36,285 nt of DNA from a virus. The position numbers were made by a program, and so were the translations under genes. Positions 22,514 to 29,064 of the stretch are shown here, one piece after another. The stretch covers positions 1-36,285 of the IMG/VR virus record IMGVR_UViG_3300046330_000062; one strand, 5' to 3'. The notes beneath the pieces were generated by a model. It was not told the origin of the DNA. It ran no database searches and saw only the letters and a list, made by a program, of their open reading frames with translations. How positions within the stretch are numbered: position 1 is the stretch's first letter; the number at the start of each line of letters is the position of its first letter.

Positions 22514-24132
22514 AACTCCTCCATTGTTACTTCAATCATTCTACCTGTATCCATATCGTACTTTAATGAGCAAGCTGGCCCAGTGAGTCCGTTGTACCTG
22601 TTCTTTGCAACTGCTACCTTGGTAGTGTGACGTACTTCAGGGTCTTCACTCATGGAGTTTCGTTCAAGAGTGATAACAGCATCGGACAACTGAGCAATAG
22701 CACCAGAGCCACGTAGCTGAGATAAGGATACCGCCGAACCATCTTCATGCCCTTTGTCAGTGTTAGGTCGTTTAAGGTGTGATACGCAGATTAAGGTAAT
22801 ACCTGTCTCTTGTACCAGTGTACGCAAGCGAGTCATCAAGACATCAATAGACTTGCGCTCATCATTCCCATCCATACCAGAAACAACGAGGCTAATATGA
22901 TCGAGAAAGACAACGCGACAGTCACAAGCACGTGCCATATATCGTATACGATTGAGTACATTATCAATGGCAAGAGAGCCAAAATGGTCAAAGAGAAAGA
23001 CACGATTAGTTCCGAGTGTAGCATCGAAAGCCTCCTTCAATTCTTGTTCTGTGACGGGAGTATCTGGCAAATGGAGTTTCTTATTTGCGTGCAGAGACAT
23101 GATGGATCTTGCAGTCTTTCGCACCGATTCCTCAAGGAACATGCCTCCAACGTTCCATTTAGTTGTTTCAAGAATCCGATAAAGGATTTCTCGTAAGAAC
23201 TGTGATTTCCCCAACCCACTCCCTGCTGTGACAGTGATAAGCTCTGCGCTTCGTAGTCCATACAAGAGTTCGTTGAGCCCTTTGAAGGGATAGAAGGCTT
23301 CTGCAACGGGCTCAGGTGTAGATACGCTGTCCCAAAGGGAGCTTGCGGCGATGATGCCATCGGGTACATAACTTTCAGCTCGCCACCACTGATTAACGTA
23401 TTCAACCCCTCTGCCGGCAGATAGATAATCGCATGCATCTTTGCACTCCTTCAAATGTTTAACAATCTTAACCTTGTTACCGAACAACTCTGCAACTTCC
23501 TTAGCTGCCTTCTGTCCAACTTCATCGGCATCGAAGCAGATAACGATAGTCTCGAAACTATCTAGGTACTCATACTGAGCCTTGCAGTCTTTAACAGCCG
23601 CTGAAGCCCCATTACGGATGCTCACAGTAGGCCATTTTGATCCTGTCATCTGATATGAAGCCAAAGCATCTAACTCACCTTCTACGATGGTGATGTACTT
23701 ACCTGCTTTTTGAAATAAGTTCTGTCCAAAGAGAGTAGCTTTGTTGAAGTTCCCTGAAATAGAGAAGGTTTTGTTAGCTACATTACGGATCTTCTCAGCT
23801 ACCTTAGCACCTGTCTCATCAAAGTAAGGATAGTAATGAAGTCCTGAATATACATCTTGTGTAACACCAAAGTATTCGCACGTATCACGTGAGATACCTC
23901 GATCTACGATAGCCTTAACTTCCCCTTGTGTCTTCATTGTAAATACTTTCGTTTTTGTAGGTACTTGTTGATAAGTACTAACGTTTTGTGATTCATCTGA
24001 GGCCAGTGTGTACGTATTGCAACTAAAGCAAAACTGATGACCATCATCATAGATGGATGAACAATCAGAGCCACCACAATGCTCACAAGGGCCATGACGT
24101 AAGAACTTAGAAGCAACTTTTAGATTGCTCAT
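22510..24132 (-). CDS. DNA primase-helicase (T7 gp4-like)
   Basis: Unwinds DNA and makes primers at the fork; 540 residues (T7 gp4A has 566). In order: zinc-binding domain Cys16, Cys19, Cys35, Cys38; TOPRIM domain with VEGELDA at 150-156 and DAD at 201-203; RecA-like helicase with Walker A GSGLGKS at 304-310, FLEES at 332-336, Walker B VVFLDH at 407-412 and a later VSHLKRP. All essential motifs are present, so both primase and helicase activities are expected. It lies directly upstream of the polymerase gene. Confidence 0.95.
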   Translation of the reverse strand: MSNLKVASKFLRHGPCEHCGGSDCSSIYDDGHQFCFSCNTYTLASDESQNVSTYQQVPTKTKVFTMKTQGEVKAIVDRGISRDTCEYFGVTQDVYSGLHYYPYFDETGAKVAEKIRNVANKTFSISGNFNKATLFGQNLFQKAGKYITIVEGELDALASYQMTGSKWPTVSIRNGASAAVKDCKAQYEYLDSFETIVICFDADEVGQKAAKEVAELFGNKVKIVKHLKECKDACDYLSAGRGVEYVNQWWRAESYVPDGIIAASSLWDSVSTPEPVAEAFYPFKGLNELLYGLRSAELITVTAGSGLGKSQFLREILYRILETTKWNVGGMFLEESVRKTARSIMSLHANKKLHLPDTPVTEQELKEAFDATLGTNRVFLFDHFGSLAIDNVLNRIRYMARACDCRVVFLDHISLVVSGMDGNDERKSIDVLMTRLRTLVQETGITLICVSHLKRPNTDKGHEDGSAVSLSQLRGSGAIAQLSDAVITLERNSMSEDPEVRHTTKVAVAKNRYNGLTGPACSLKYDMDTGRMIEVTMEEL

Positions 24133-24464
24133 GCTTCAGTACCTATTGCTCGGATTGCATAAGCACAGTCTTTCAAGGTTGCTCTTTGCAGTTGTCGGCT
24201 TTCAGAACCACCGTACAAATTCAACCCTTCACACACCTTTGCACACGCCTCACGCTCTTTCTCAATCGCAGAAGCAACGGCTTTATCAACAGCCATTCGT
24301 GTAATTTCAACGCAATGCTCTGCCATTTCTTTTCGCTCTTTAGACGCTGTCTCTGCTGCTACAAGTGTAGCAAAAGCCTCCAACGATTCTAAAGCGTTAC
24401 CGATTTCTGAAGGATAAAACTTAGCTTTTTCGGCCATTTCAATGATTTCATTTTGTAGCATCAT
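24129..24464 (-). CDS. Hypothetical helical protein, 111 residues
   Basis: A soluble, Ala/Glu/Lys-rich helical protein with ACAKVCEG near the C-terminus, a block found in many phage proteins of unknown function. It overlaps the primase start by 4 bases. Two consecutive ATG codons are possible starts (24464 or 24461), the latter having the better AAAGGG spacing. No enzymatic motif seen. Confidence 0.6.
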   Translation of the reverse strand: MMLQNEIIEMAEKAKFYPSEIGNALESLEAFATLVAAETASKERKEMAEHCVEITRMAVDKAVASAIEKEREACAKVCEGLNLYGGSESRQLQRATLKDCAYAIRAIGTEA

Positions 24465-24684
24465 TCAACCCTTTACAAACATCAATGTCTAACTCAAAGA
24501 CTTTCAAGCCTAGAAGCTTCTTACTACCTTCACGCTTAGGTGTCTTCAAAACTACAGCTTTAGCGTACTTAGCACGTTTAAGCTCGTTTTGACGCTTCTT
24601 AGCATCTTCTGTGTGCATACGACGCTTAGGTTGTACATACTCAAAAGGCCAACACTCTTTGATGTGAATAGATTTAATAATCAT
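24448..24684 (-). CDS. Hypothetical basic protein, 78 residues
   Basis: A Lys/Arg-rich protein (KKRQNELKRAKYAKAVVLK) with a hydrophobic C-terminal part (LLGLKVFELDIDVC), which could bind nucleic acid or a host factor. The ATG at 24684 has GGAG 8 bases upstream and overlaps the previous gene by 11 bases; the TTG one codon earlier is ignored. No family recognised. Confidence 0.55.
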   Translation of the reverse strand: MIIKSIHIKECWPFEYVQPKRRMHTEDAKKRQNELKRAKYAKAVVLKTPKREGSKKLLGLKVFELDIDVCKGLNDATK

Positions 24685-24934
24685 CAATCAACTCCTGTCG
24701 TGCGCCACAATCATCACATTGTCCGTAGTTCCAATGAGCTTGTCGATACATTGGGCCGCCACAGGCATCACATTGCCATTCAGAGTCATCGTGGTCAATT
24801 TCGTTATCTTCATGTTCATCGTGTTCGTTCATCGTCTTTTTCTTTCCAAAGATTATATCCCAATTGTTACTGATCTTGCTTGCGTCTTCCTTACGACGCC
24901 CTGAACCTTTTCCACCGTCACCATGTGTGCTCAT
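24674..24934 (-). CDS. Zinc-ribbon protein with acidic linker
   Basis: An 86-residue protein. The N-terminal block MSTHGDGGKGSGRRKE and following NWDIIFGKK are typical of a small phage protein family. An acidic His/Asp-rich linker leads to a zinc ribbon, CDACGG then CDDCGA (four Cys). The ATG at 24934 is chosen because the conserved block starts there and GGAGG lies about 11 bases upstream; an in-frame upstream codon is not used. A regulator or RNA-polymerase-binding role is possible but not shown. Confidence 0.7.
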   Translation of the reverse strand: MSTHGDGGKGSGRRKEDASKISNNWDIIFGKKKTMNEHDEHEDNEIDHDDSEWQCDACGGPMYRQAHWNYGQCDDCGARQELIDDY

Positions 24935-25176
24935 AGCTTCACATCCTCCCACTTAGACAAGTCCTGAATGATATCAGCTAGAACGCTCTCAGAGAGTCCT
25001 TTGTAGGCTTGGTAGCCTTGGGTACTAGCCTTCAGAGATTCGAGCATTAAACAGGCATCCAAGCCTTTTAAAGCACACTTGTACGCGAAGACCTGCTCAG
25101 GTTTAGACAAATCATACGACAATGTTGCCGTTCCCGCCGCACGGCTTGATGCTTGCTTCTTGTTCTTAAAGTTCAT
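24931..25176 (-). CDS. Hypothetical protein, 81 residues
   Basis: A soluble mixed helical protein (DLSKPEQVFAYKCALKGLDA) of unknown function, starting from an ATG with AAAGGTAG upstream and ending in the start of the zinc-ribbon gene (ATGA). An 84-base gap upstream contains two hairpins, so it may begin a sub-operon. Confidence 0.6.
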   Translation of the reverse strand: MNFKNKKQASSRAAGTATLSYDLSKPEQVFAYKCALKGLDACLMLESLKASTQGYQAYKGLSESVLADIIQDLSKWEDVKL

Positions 25177-25216
25177 TTCAATGCTACCTTTATCAAAGTT
25201 AATACAAATACGAATA

Positions 25217-25249
25217 AGCTTATTATCATAAGCTACGCCCTTTCAGGGC
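25217..25249 (-). promoter_or_regulatory. Two tandem hairpins in an 84-base intergenic gap
   Basis: On the minus strand, in transcription order, GCCCT-GAA-AGGGC (25249-25237) is followed by AGCTTAT-GATA-ATAAGCT (25234-25217). Both stems are perfect (5 and 7 bp). There is no strong U-tract. They may be an attenuator, RNA processing sites or a stabilising structure between two early genes; which one is open. Confidence 0.55.
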
Positions 25250-25260
25250 TTCAAGACTAA

Positions 25261-25482
25261 TCACCATGTTTTGTTCCCCATAGCAGCCCTCAAGTCACCT
25301 ATGACTTTATCGTATCCATAGACAACAATCAATTCCACAAAAGCATTCATTGTGTGAACGTAATGTGCTTCCTCTAAGTCGTTCGACGTAAGGTCTTCCT
25401 CAATGATTGAAGACAAAGGGTATGCCTTTACGTTTTGTTGTTGTTCCATCATGTCAATGGCTAACTGTTTCATTTTTCCCAT
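25261..25482 (-). CDS. Hypothetical protein, 73 residues
   Basis: A small soluble protein with an acidic middle (SIIEEDLTSNDLEEAHYVHT) and a C-terminal helix (YDKVIGDLRAAMGNK). The start follows GAGGGG, a good RBS. No recognised domain. Part of the early gene block; the gene follows a 27-codon micro-ORF. Confidence 0.6.
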   Translation of the reverse strand: MGKMKQLAIDMMEQQQNVKAYPLSSIIEEDLTSNDLEEAHYVHTMNAFVELIVVYGYDKVIGDLRAAMGNKTW

Positions 25483-25494
25483 GTTATCCCCTCT

Positions 25495-25578
25495 TTACTT
25501 TAAAGTAGTTTTAAAGATAAACAATAAAGTAGTATTTACTTTAATGAATGCTTTAATGTCATAGAAGTTAACTTGCAT
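25495..25578 (-). CDS. Micro-ORF of 27 codons, Thr/Lys/Phe-rich
   Basis: A very short ORF fitting exactly between two genes, with GGAG 6 bases before its ATG and a TAA just before the RBS of the next gene. The product is hydrophobic with basic residues (KVNTTLLFIFKTTLK at the end), and the DNA is unusually AT-rich with repeated ACTTTA-type words. It may be a real microprotein or a leader that couples translation to the next gene. Confidence 0.4.
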   Translation of the reverse strand: MQVNFYDIKAFIKVNTTLLFIFKTTLK

Positions 25579-25580
25579 AG

Positions 25581-25841
25581 TTACTCCCAAGAGTCTTTGG
25601 AGTCTTCTCTAAAGCTAGTTAGTGTATCGAAGTCTTCTAGGGAAACCTCTGTGTCCAGATCGTCTTCTGGTCCCGTGTCAAAGTCTTGTTCAGTCATCAA
25701 CTCTTTGCGGTCAATGGTAGGAATGATTGTCTTTACATCTTCAAAACAAACTTTACATAAGTCCAAGAACTTAAATGTCACAGCGTGTTTGCGTGTTGCT
25801 TCGAAATCACTGAGCAAACGATCACAATTTAAACAATGCAT
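25581..25841 (-). CDS. Zinc-finger-like phage protein
   Basis: An 86-residue protein with an N-terminal zinc-binding pattern CLNC (residues 3-6) and CKVC (residues 29-32) and the block DRLLSDFEATRK, which I recognise from small phage proteins of unknown function. The C-terminus is very acidic (EDDLDTEVSLEDFD), like a transcription-related tail. AAAGG precedes the ATG by 8 bases. A host-modifying role is possible. Confidence 0.65.
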   Translation of the reverse strand: MHCLNCDRLLSDFEATRKHAVTFKFLDLCKVCFEDVKTIIPTIDRKELMTEQDFDTGPEDDLDTEVSLEDFDTLTSFREDSKDSWE

Positions 25842-25922
25842 TTTAAGGGCCTTTCAGGTGTTAGGGTGTTGTGGAGTTAGTCCAGAGGCTTTGAGGGCCT
25901 TCTAGCATGGTTTTAATCGATT

Positions 25923-26054
25923 CTAGATATGGTTTGACACCATAGGTGCATCAGGGACTTGCTGTCTCTGTTGTTTTTCGTATTGCTTAACCTGTTCAGC
26001 AGTCCAGGGGATAGCAGGAAAGGGTGGAAAGGGTGGAAAGGGAAAGACTACCAT
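25923..26054 (-). CDS. Micro-ORF of 43 codons with Phe/Pro repeat
   Basis: A short ORF starting inside the stop of the 19-codon ORF upstream (CTATGGTAG). The N-terminus is a Phe/Pro repeat (FPFPPFPPFPAIPW) followed by a Gln/Lys-rich helix. The Pro-rich segment looks like a binding ligand rather than a folded domain. There is no clear RBS, so it would depend on coupling to its neighbour. About 80 bases beyond its end precede the next gene and contain nothing obvious. Confidence 0.45.
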   Translation of the reverse strand: MVVFPFPPFPPFPAIPWTAEQVKQYEKQQRQQVPDAPMVSNHI

Positions 26055-26107
26055 AGGTCGTGCTCGATGATTAGGTCAACAAAGTAACCTATAACAATTA
26101 TTGTCAT
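26048..26107 (-). CDS. Micro-ORF of 19 codons (possible leader peptide)
   Basis: A 19-residue hydrophobic ORF (MTIIVIGYFVDLIIEHDLW) with AAAGG 8 bases before its ATG. Its stop overlaps the next micro-ORF start, so it may act as a coupling leader. Too short for confident functional assignment. Confidence 0.35.
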   Translation of the reverse strand: MTIIVIGYFVDLIIEHDLW

Positions 26108-26108
26108 T

Positions 26109-26471
26109 TTAATTGCCTTTCAATGTAGGGAAAGAATCCAAAGGGTTAACCCCTCCAAAATAGGTATCTTGAAGCATTGTAGAGGGTTTTTCATCGTCAA
26201 TATACACAGTCACAGGCGCATAATTGTGCCTCTCATACGCTAGATCATAAGCGTGATCTTCATTGTTAGCCTCTAGCGTGTAGTCGTCCATATAATTGCC
26301 GTTAGTATCTTCAACGTATACATTATAGGTTTTCATAGTTGTTTTATCTTCCATCATGTAAATCTCTCCACAGTTAGTGCATACGATAGCACCGATTAAG
26401 CCCACATTAGCGTGATCCCAGTCTTTAGAGCCACATTTAGGACAGCTGCTCATAGACTTCGCTTCGCTCAT
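26109..26471 (-). CDS. Zinc-ribbon protein with C-terminal extension
   Basis: A 120-residue protein. Residues 8-36 form a zinc ribbon (CPKCG and CTNCG), followed by a mixed domain of about 75 residues (TYNVYVEDTNGNYMDDYTLE and later TVYIDDEKPS). The ATG overlaps the stop of the upstream zinc-ribbon gene and follows GGAGG. The ribbon half resembles the upstream gene, so the two are probably duplicates. Role unknown; possibly inhibition or modulation of host transcription. Confidence 0.7.
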   Translation of the reverse strand: MSEAKSMSSCPKCGSKDWDHANVGLIGAIVCTNCGEIYMMEDKTTMKTYNVYVEDTNGNYMDDYTLEANNEDHAYDLAYERHNYAPVTVYIDDEKPSTMLQDTYFGGVNPLDSFPTLKGN

Positions 26472-26626
26472 AAATCACCTCCATAAACGTACCCACATTC
26501 TTCGCATATCTTCGCTGTTGTCTCAATACCTGCCACTTCACAGTTTAGCCAGTCATAGTCAGCACAGCCGCACATAGGGCAAGGTTGTTCTGTTGGTTCT
26601 TGTTCTCGTTGTTGTTCTTCATTCAT
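26468..26626 (-). CDS. Small zinc-ribbon protein
   Basis: A 52-residue protein built from a Glu/Gln-rich N-terminus and a single zinc ribbon, CPMCG at residues 16-20 and CEECG at 41-45. It is too small for a 60-codon cut-off but fits perfectly: its ATG lies inside the upstream stop and its TGA overlaps the next ATG. Similar in pattern to the downstream ribbon gene. Confidence 0.75.
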   Translation of the reverse strand: MNEEQQREQEPTEQPCPMCGCADYDWLNCEVAGIETTAKICEECGYVYGGDL

Positions 26627-26871
26627 AAGTCCACTCCCAAAGCGTATTCAATACCCTCAACTACATCACCAAAGTTATCCCATTCCCTCATGTAATCTAG
26701 ATCATCACCTGCCTCTTTATTAAGCATAGGTGAATACTTTTCCATTACCTTCTTGGCTTCATTGAGAAGATAGACCAATTCATCACGTGTTGAGACTAGT
26801 TCATCACACAATGGATTACCTTCAGCCCATAAGCGACGTTCTAAGGCTATGAAATTGTTATTGTTTAGCAT
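26623..26871 (-). CDS. Hypothetical helical protein, 82 residues
   Basis: A soluble protein, mostly helical by eye (STRDELVYLLNEAKKVMEKY), overlapping its upstream neighbour by 7 bases and the zinc-ribbon gene by 4 bases. No family recognised. The acidic C-terminus (VVEGIEYALGVDL) and early position fit a host-interaction protein, but this is only inference. Confidence 0.6.
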   Translation of the reverse strand: MLNNNNFIALERRLWAEGNPLCDELVSTRDELVYLLNEAKKVMEKYSPMLNKEAGDDLDYMREWDNFGDVVEGIEYALGVDL

Positions 26872-27104
26872 GATGTTTTATCCTCTTCTGTTACCCTTGC
26901 AAAGTGTGCTCTAGTGCTTTCAATGAAGTCTACAACTTGGTTCAATGTGAAGTGCTCTACAACTTGCCATACTGTGATTTGCTCATGAGTCCATTGTTCA
27001 TTGTCATCATCACCGAGCATTAGATCAATAATTTCCCCATATGAGAGATTTTCAGGATAATCGCTAAGCCACTCATTAAGTGCGAATTGTTCTGATTTTT
27101 TCAT
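26865..27104 (-). CDS. Hypothetical acidic protein, 79 residues
   Basis: A small acidic protein with two helical stretches (FALNEWLSDYPENLSYGEI, FTLNQVVDFIESTRAHF) separated by an acidic loop (GDDDNEQW). Unknown function. Overlaps the next gene by 7 bases. Confidence 0.6.
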   Translation of the reverse strand: MKKSEQFALNEWLSDYPENLSYGEIIDLMLGDDDNEQWTHEQITVWQVVEHFTLNQVVDFIESTRAHFARVTEEDKTSC

Positions 27105-27119
27105 TGTTTAACCCCTTAA

Positions 27120-27452
27120 TTAGAATACTTGATAGACAATCTGACCATCATCAGTCTCACCTAGCATGATAGTGGCTGATTCTAGAAAATCTTTGACTTG
27201 CTGAGTAATTTCATCATCATTTTCATTGATATCTACTTCAATGCCGTAGTTTTCAGCAATGCTCAAAGGCGTATCGACGTTAAAGTCGCAACAAATTGCA
27301 ACTACGTCTAATTCTAATTCTTCACCCGTTGATTCTTCGTATTCTTCGAGATAGTCAAAGATAACACGAAGGGCTGAATAGCCAAAGCCGTCATAGCGGT
27401 CAAAGCGTTTGAATGCGTCAATGAAGTCATTGAAAGATACTGATTGTTTCAT
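27120..27452 (-). CDS. Conserved acidic phage/plasmid protein
   Basis: A 110-residue acidic protein (SFNDFIDAFKRFDRYDGFGY, ALRVIFDYLEEYEESTGEEL, VVAICCDFN). This sequence type is widespread on phages and plasmids, without known function. The ATG at 27452 follows AAGGA by about 8 bases; an upstream in-frame start extends into the leader and is not favoured. Highly acidic early proteins can mimic DNA (for example anti-restriction proteins), which is worth testing but not shown by any motif. Confidence 0.7.
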   Translation of the reverse strand: MKQSVSFNDFIDAFKRFDRYDGFGYSALRVIFDYLEEYEESTGEELELDVVAICCDFNVDTPLSIAENYGIEVDINENDDEITQQVKDFLESATIMLGETDDGQIVYQVF

Positions 27453-27529
27453 GGTGCTGATCCTTAGCAAGATAGTGCGACAATGCACTGCAAAGGGCTA
27501 GCGTGTAACCCTTCACGGTAGATTGTAAC

Positions 27530-27856
27530 TTACGCTGTTAAGGCTTGAATGTTTGCCTTAGCTTCTTTTATGGCTGATTGAACCATATCCGAATAATAGT
27601 CGTTATCTTTTACGAATTGCATTGGTGATTCATACAAACATCCGCCGAGATAATCAGTGCCTAGTTCAATACCTTTTTTAAAGGCTTGAACACGTGCGAC
27701 AAACCACTCATATTTCCCATTGTCGATATCTTCGCAGATTTGCGATGCATCTTCGGGCATGAAGTGGTCACGTGGGTGTGTGTGTTCATACGTGGTAGAG
27801 AATACAATGTCGAAGCCGTCGATTGTTTCTTTGTGGTGTGTTGTGTATTGTTGCAT
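27530..27856 (-). CDS. Conserved hypothetical early protein, 108 residues
   Basis: A soluble protein with the pattern ICEDIDNGKYEWFVARVQAF, then KGIELGTDYLGGCLYES, which I recall from other phage early regions. No catalytic motif is evident. Its leader (27857-27874) closely resembles that of the gene at 28034-28252, and both are preceded by a paralogous membrane micro-ORF. This indicates a duplicated cassette in which the following genes have diverged. Confidence 0.7.
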   Translation of the reverse strand: MQQYTTHHKETIDGFDIVFSTTYEHTHPRDHFMPEDASQICEDIDNGKYEWFVARVQAFKKGIELGTDYLGGCLYESPMQFVKDNDYYSDMVQSAIKEAKANIQALTA

Positions 27857-27896
27857 GATGTATCGATCCTTGATAAGTAGTTGAACAGTTATTAGT

Positions 27897-27971
27897 TTAA
27901 GTAGTCATCCACACCACCACAATAGCGATAGCGTAGAGCCAGTATAATACGGTTTGAGATACGTTAGACAT
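27897..27971 (-). CDS. Membrane micro-ORF A, 24 residues
   Basis: A single-pass membrane microprotein (MSNVSQTVLYWLYAIAIVVV). AAAGGG lies 7 bases before the ATG. It is a paralogue of the micro-ORF at 28292-28372: both begin MSN and end in an AI-VVVW segment followed by two or three polar residues. Confidence 0.6.
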   Translation of the reverse strand: MSNVSQTVLYWLYAIAIVVVWMTT

Positions 27972-28033
27972 AGTAAATCCCTTTGTTTGTCGTGATTGAT
28001 GGTTGTAACTGGTCTTTTTGTCGTGTATTTGCT

Positions 28034-28252
28034 TTACAAGGCAGGAATATCAAAGATCAAACCTTTAGGCCCGTGAAGTTGGACAAGGTTCTTAGCAGTG
28101 AACGACCTACAATGCGCTGGGCGCTCTAAGTACTCAGAGAACTCTTTGAGTGCCTGCTCTGGTGTGGCTCCTGTACCCTTGATGCTATGGTGTGTACCAT
28201 TAATGCAGTCGTTATGCCACACGATAACTTTATAAGCGAAGATGTCTTGCAT
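28034..28252 (-). CDS. Hypothetical early protein, 72 residues
   Basis: A small soluble protein (YKVIVWHNDCINGTHHSIKG, then PEQALKEFSEYLERPAH) of unknown family; the His/Cys content could bind a metal. The start lies 7 bases after AAGGAT within a leader that is nearly identical to that of the gene at 27530-27856. It is the first larger gene downstream of the presumed leftward promoter. Confidence 0.6.
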   Translation of the reverse strand: MQDIFAYKVIVWHNDCINGTHHSIKGTGATPEQALKEFSEYLERPAHCRSFTAKNLVQLHGPKGLIFDIPAL

Positions 28253-28291
28253 GATGATTCGATCCTTGAATAGTTAATGTGAGTGTGTAGT

Positions 28292-28372
28292 TTAAGCGGT
28301 TAACCATACCACTACAATAGCGATAAACCCTAATATGTAGATGATGGTGTCAGTGAGTTGGTTATTAGACAT
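28292..28372 (-). CDS. Membrane micro-ORF B, 26 residues
   Basis: A single-pass membrane microprotein (DTIIYILGFIAIVVVWLTA) with AGGAAAG 9 bases before its ATG. First ORF of the leftward unit, about 70 bases from the candidate promoter start. Paralogous with the micro-ORF at 27897-27971. Confidence 0.6.
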   Translation of the reverse strand: MSNNQLTDTIIYILGFIAIVVVWLTA

Positions 28373-28451
28373 GGTGTTTACTTTCCTAGTTTGGGCCACA
28401 AGAGCCTGTTGATGATGCAGTTTACTTAGCAGATACCGTGCCAACACAGTA

Positions 28452-28480
28452 TTTATAGTACTTTACTATACATTATTGAA
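28452..28480 (-). promoter_or_regulatory. Candidate leftward sigma70-type promoter
   Basis: On the minus strand the -35 is TTCAAT (28480-28475) and the -10 is TATAAA (28457-28452), 17 bases apart. The -35 match is weak and the -10 good. It would start RNA about 70 bases before the first micro-ORF. The bases AAAGTACTATA overlapping the -10 also occur in the promoter at 33291. Confidence 0.5.
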
Positions 28481-28542
28481 TACAGGACATATGTTGGAAT
28501 ACTTTAATGTACTCTGTTGCTATTAAACAACGCTTTAATGTG

Positions 28543-28589
28543 GTGCATTGTTACCTAATTTGGTGCATGATTGCACCTTGATAGTGCAT
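28543..28589 (+). repeat. Three GTGCAT repeats at about 20-base spacing, with a palindrome
   Basis: GTGCAT occurs at 28543, 28563 and 28584, spaced by 20 and 21 bases, close to two turns of DNA. The middle copy is part of a perfect palindrome, GGTGCA-TGAT-TGCACC (28562-28577). The arrangement fits binding by a dimeric protein on one face of the helix, as an operator or origin element. Confidence 0.6.
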
Positions 28590-28723
28590 TAGCTTGGCAT
28601 AAGTATTGCTAGATAGTTCCATAATAGGTGTCTCTATAGCGTGCTTCATAGCCCTTCACTCTTTTCCTTTACTGACTACTGAGTCATTAGCTAACTAAGT
28701 TAGTGCTTACTAACCTGCAAAGA

Positions 28724-28978
28724 CCTATGAAGACATGGGGGGAGGGGGAGGCCTGTTGTGTTTACTTTTGTGGATACCTCCTAAATACACAAAAAAGGGC
28801 ATGGAAGTACTGCCTAAAAAAGAGGCAATAAAGTCAATAAAGACAACAACTTATGATTTAATTGGGGACAGGTTAGATCATGGGTGATAATGCTAAGACA
28901 ATCTGTACACAGGAGCCCTTGTAAGCAATGGCATAGATCTCATGAGTCCTATGAAGTTGACACAAGAGCCCTATGAAG
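28724..28978 (+). repeat. Three CCTATGAAG direct repeats
   Basis: Identical 9-base copies at 28724-28732, 28948-28956 and 28970-28978. The last two are 22 bases apart and each is followed within a few bases by a GACA word, which the first also has. Possible iterons or activator sites. Confidence 0.5.
28737..28751 (+). other. G-run (G6-A-G5-A-G2) in AT-rich DNA
   Basis: Fifteen bases of G with two A interruptions. It stands out sharply from the surrounding AT-rich sequence and could form a G-quadruplex or a strong RNA structure, or act as a protein site. Confidence 0.5.
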
Positions 28979-29009
28979 ATAGTAGACATAATTACGTAGT
29001 AATGTAAAT

Positions 29010-29027
29010 AAATAGACAAAATAGACA
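29010..29027 (+). repeat. Tandem AAATAGACA repeat before a promoter
   Basis: Two contiguous 9-base copies (29010-29018, 29019-29027) end 8 bases before the candidate -35 at 29036. The position is that of an activator or UP-like element. Confidence 0.45.
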
Positions 29028-29035
29028 GAAAAGAC

Positions 29036-29064
29036 TTGACTTTTAAGATTTTATATGATACGCT
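29036..29064 (+). promoter_or_regulatory. Candidate rightward promoter with extended -10
   Basis: TTGACT, 17-base spacer, TACGCT, with TGA directly before the -10 (extended -10 type). It points toward the terminase genes. Confidence 0.45.

Noticed and set aside
22810-23196. 128-codon plus-strand ORF opposite the primase-helicase
   Set aside because: Antisense shadow of the helicase domain with a Cys/Ser/Ile-rich product and no RBS.
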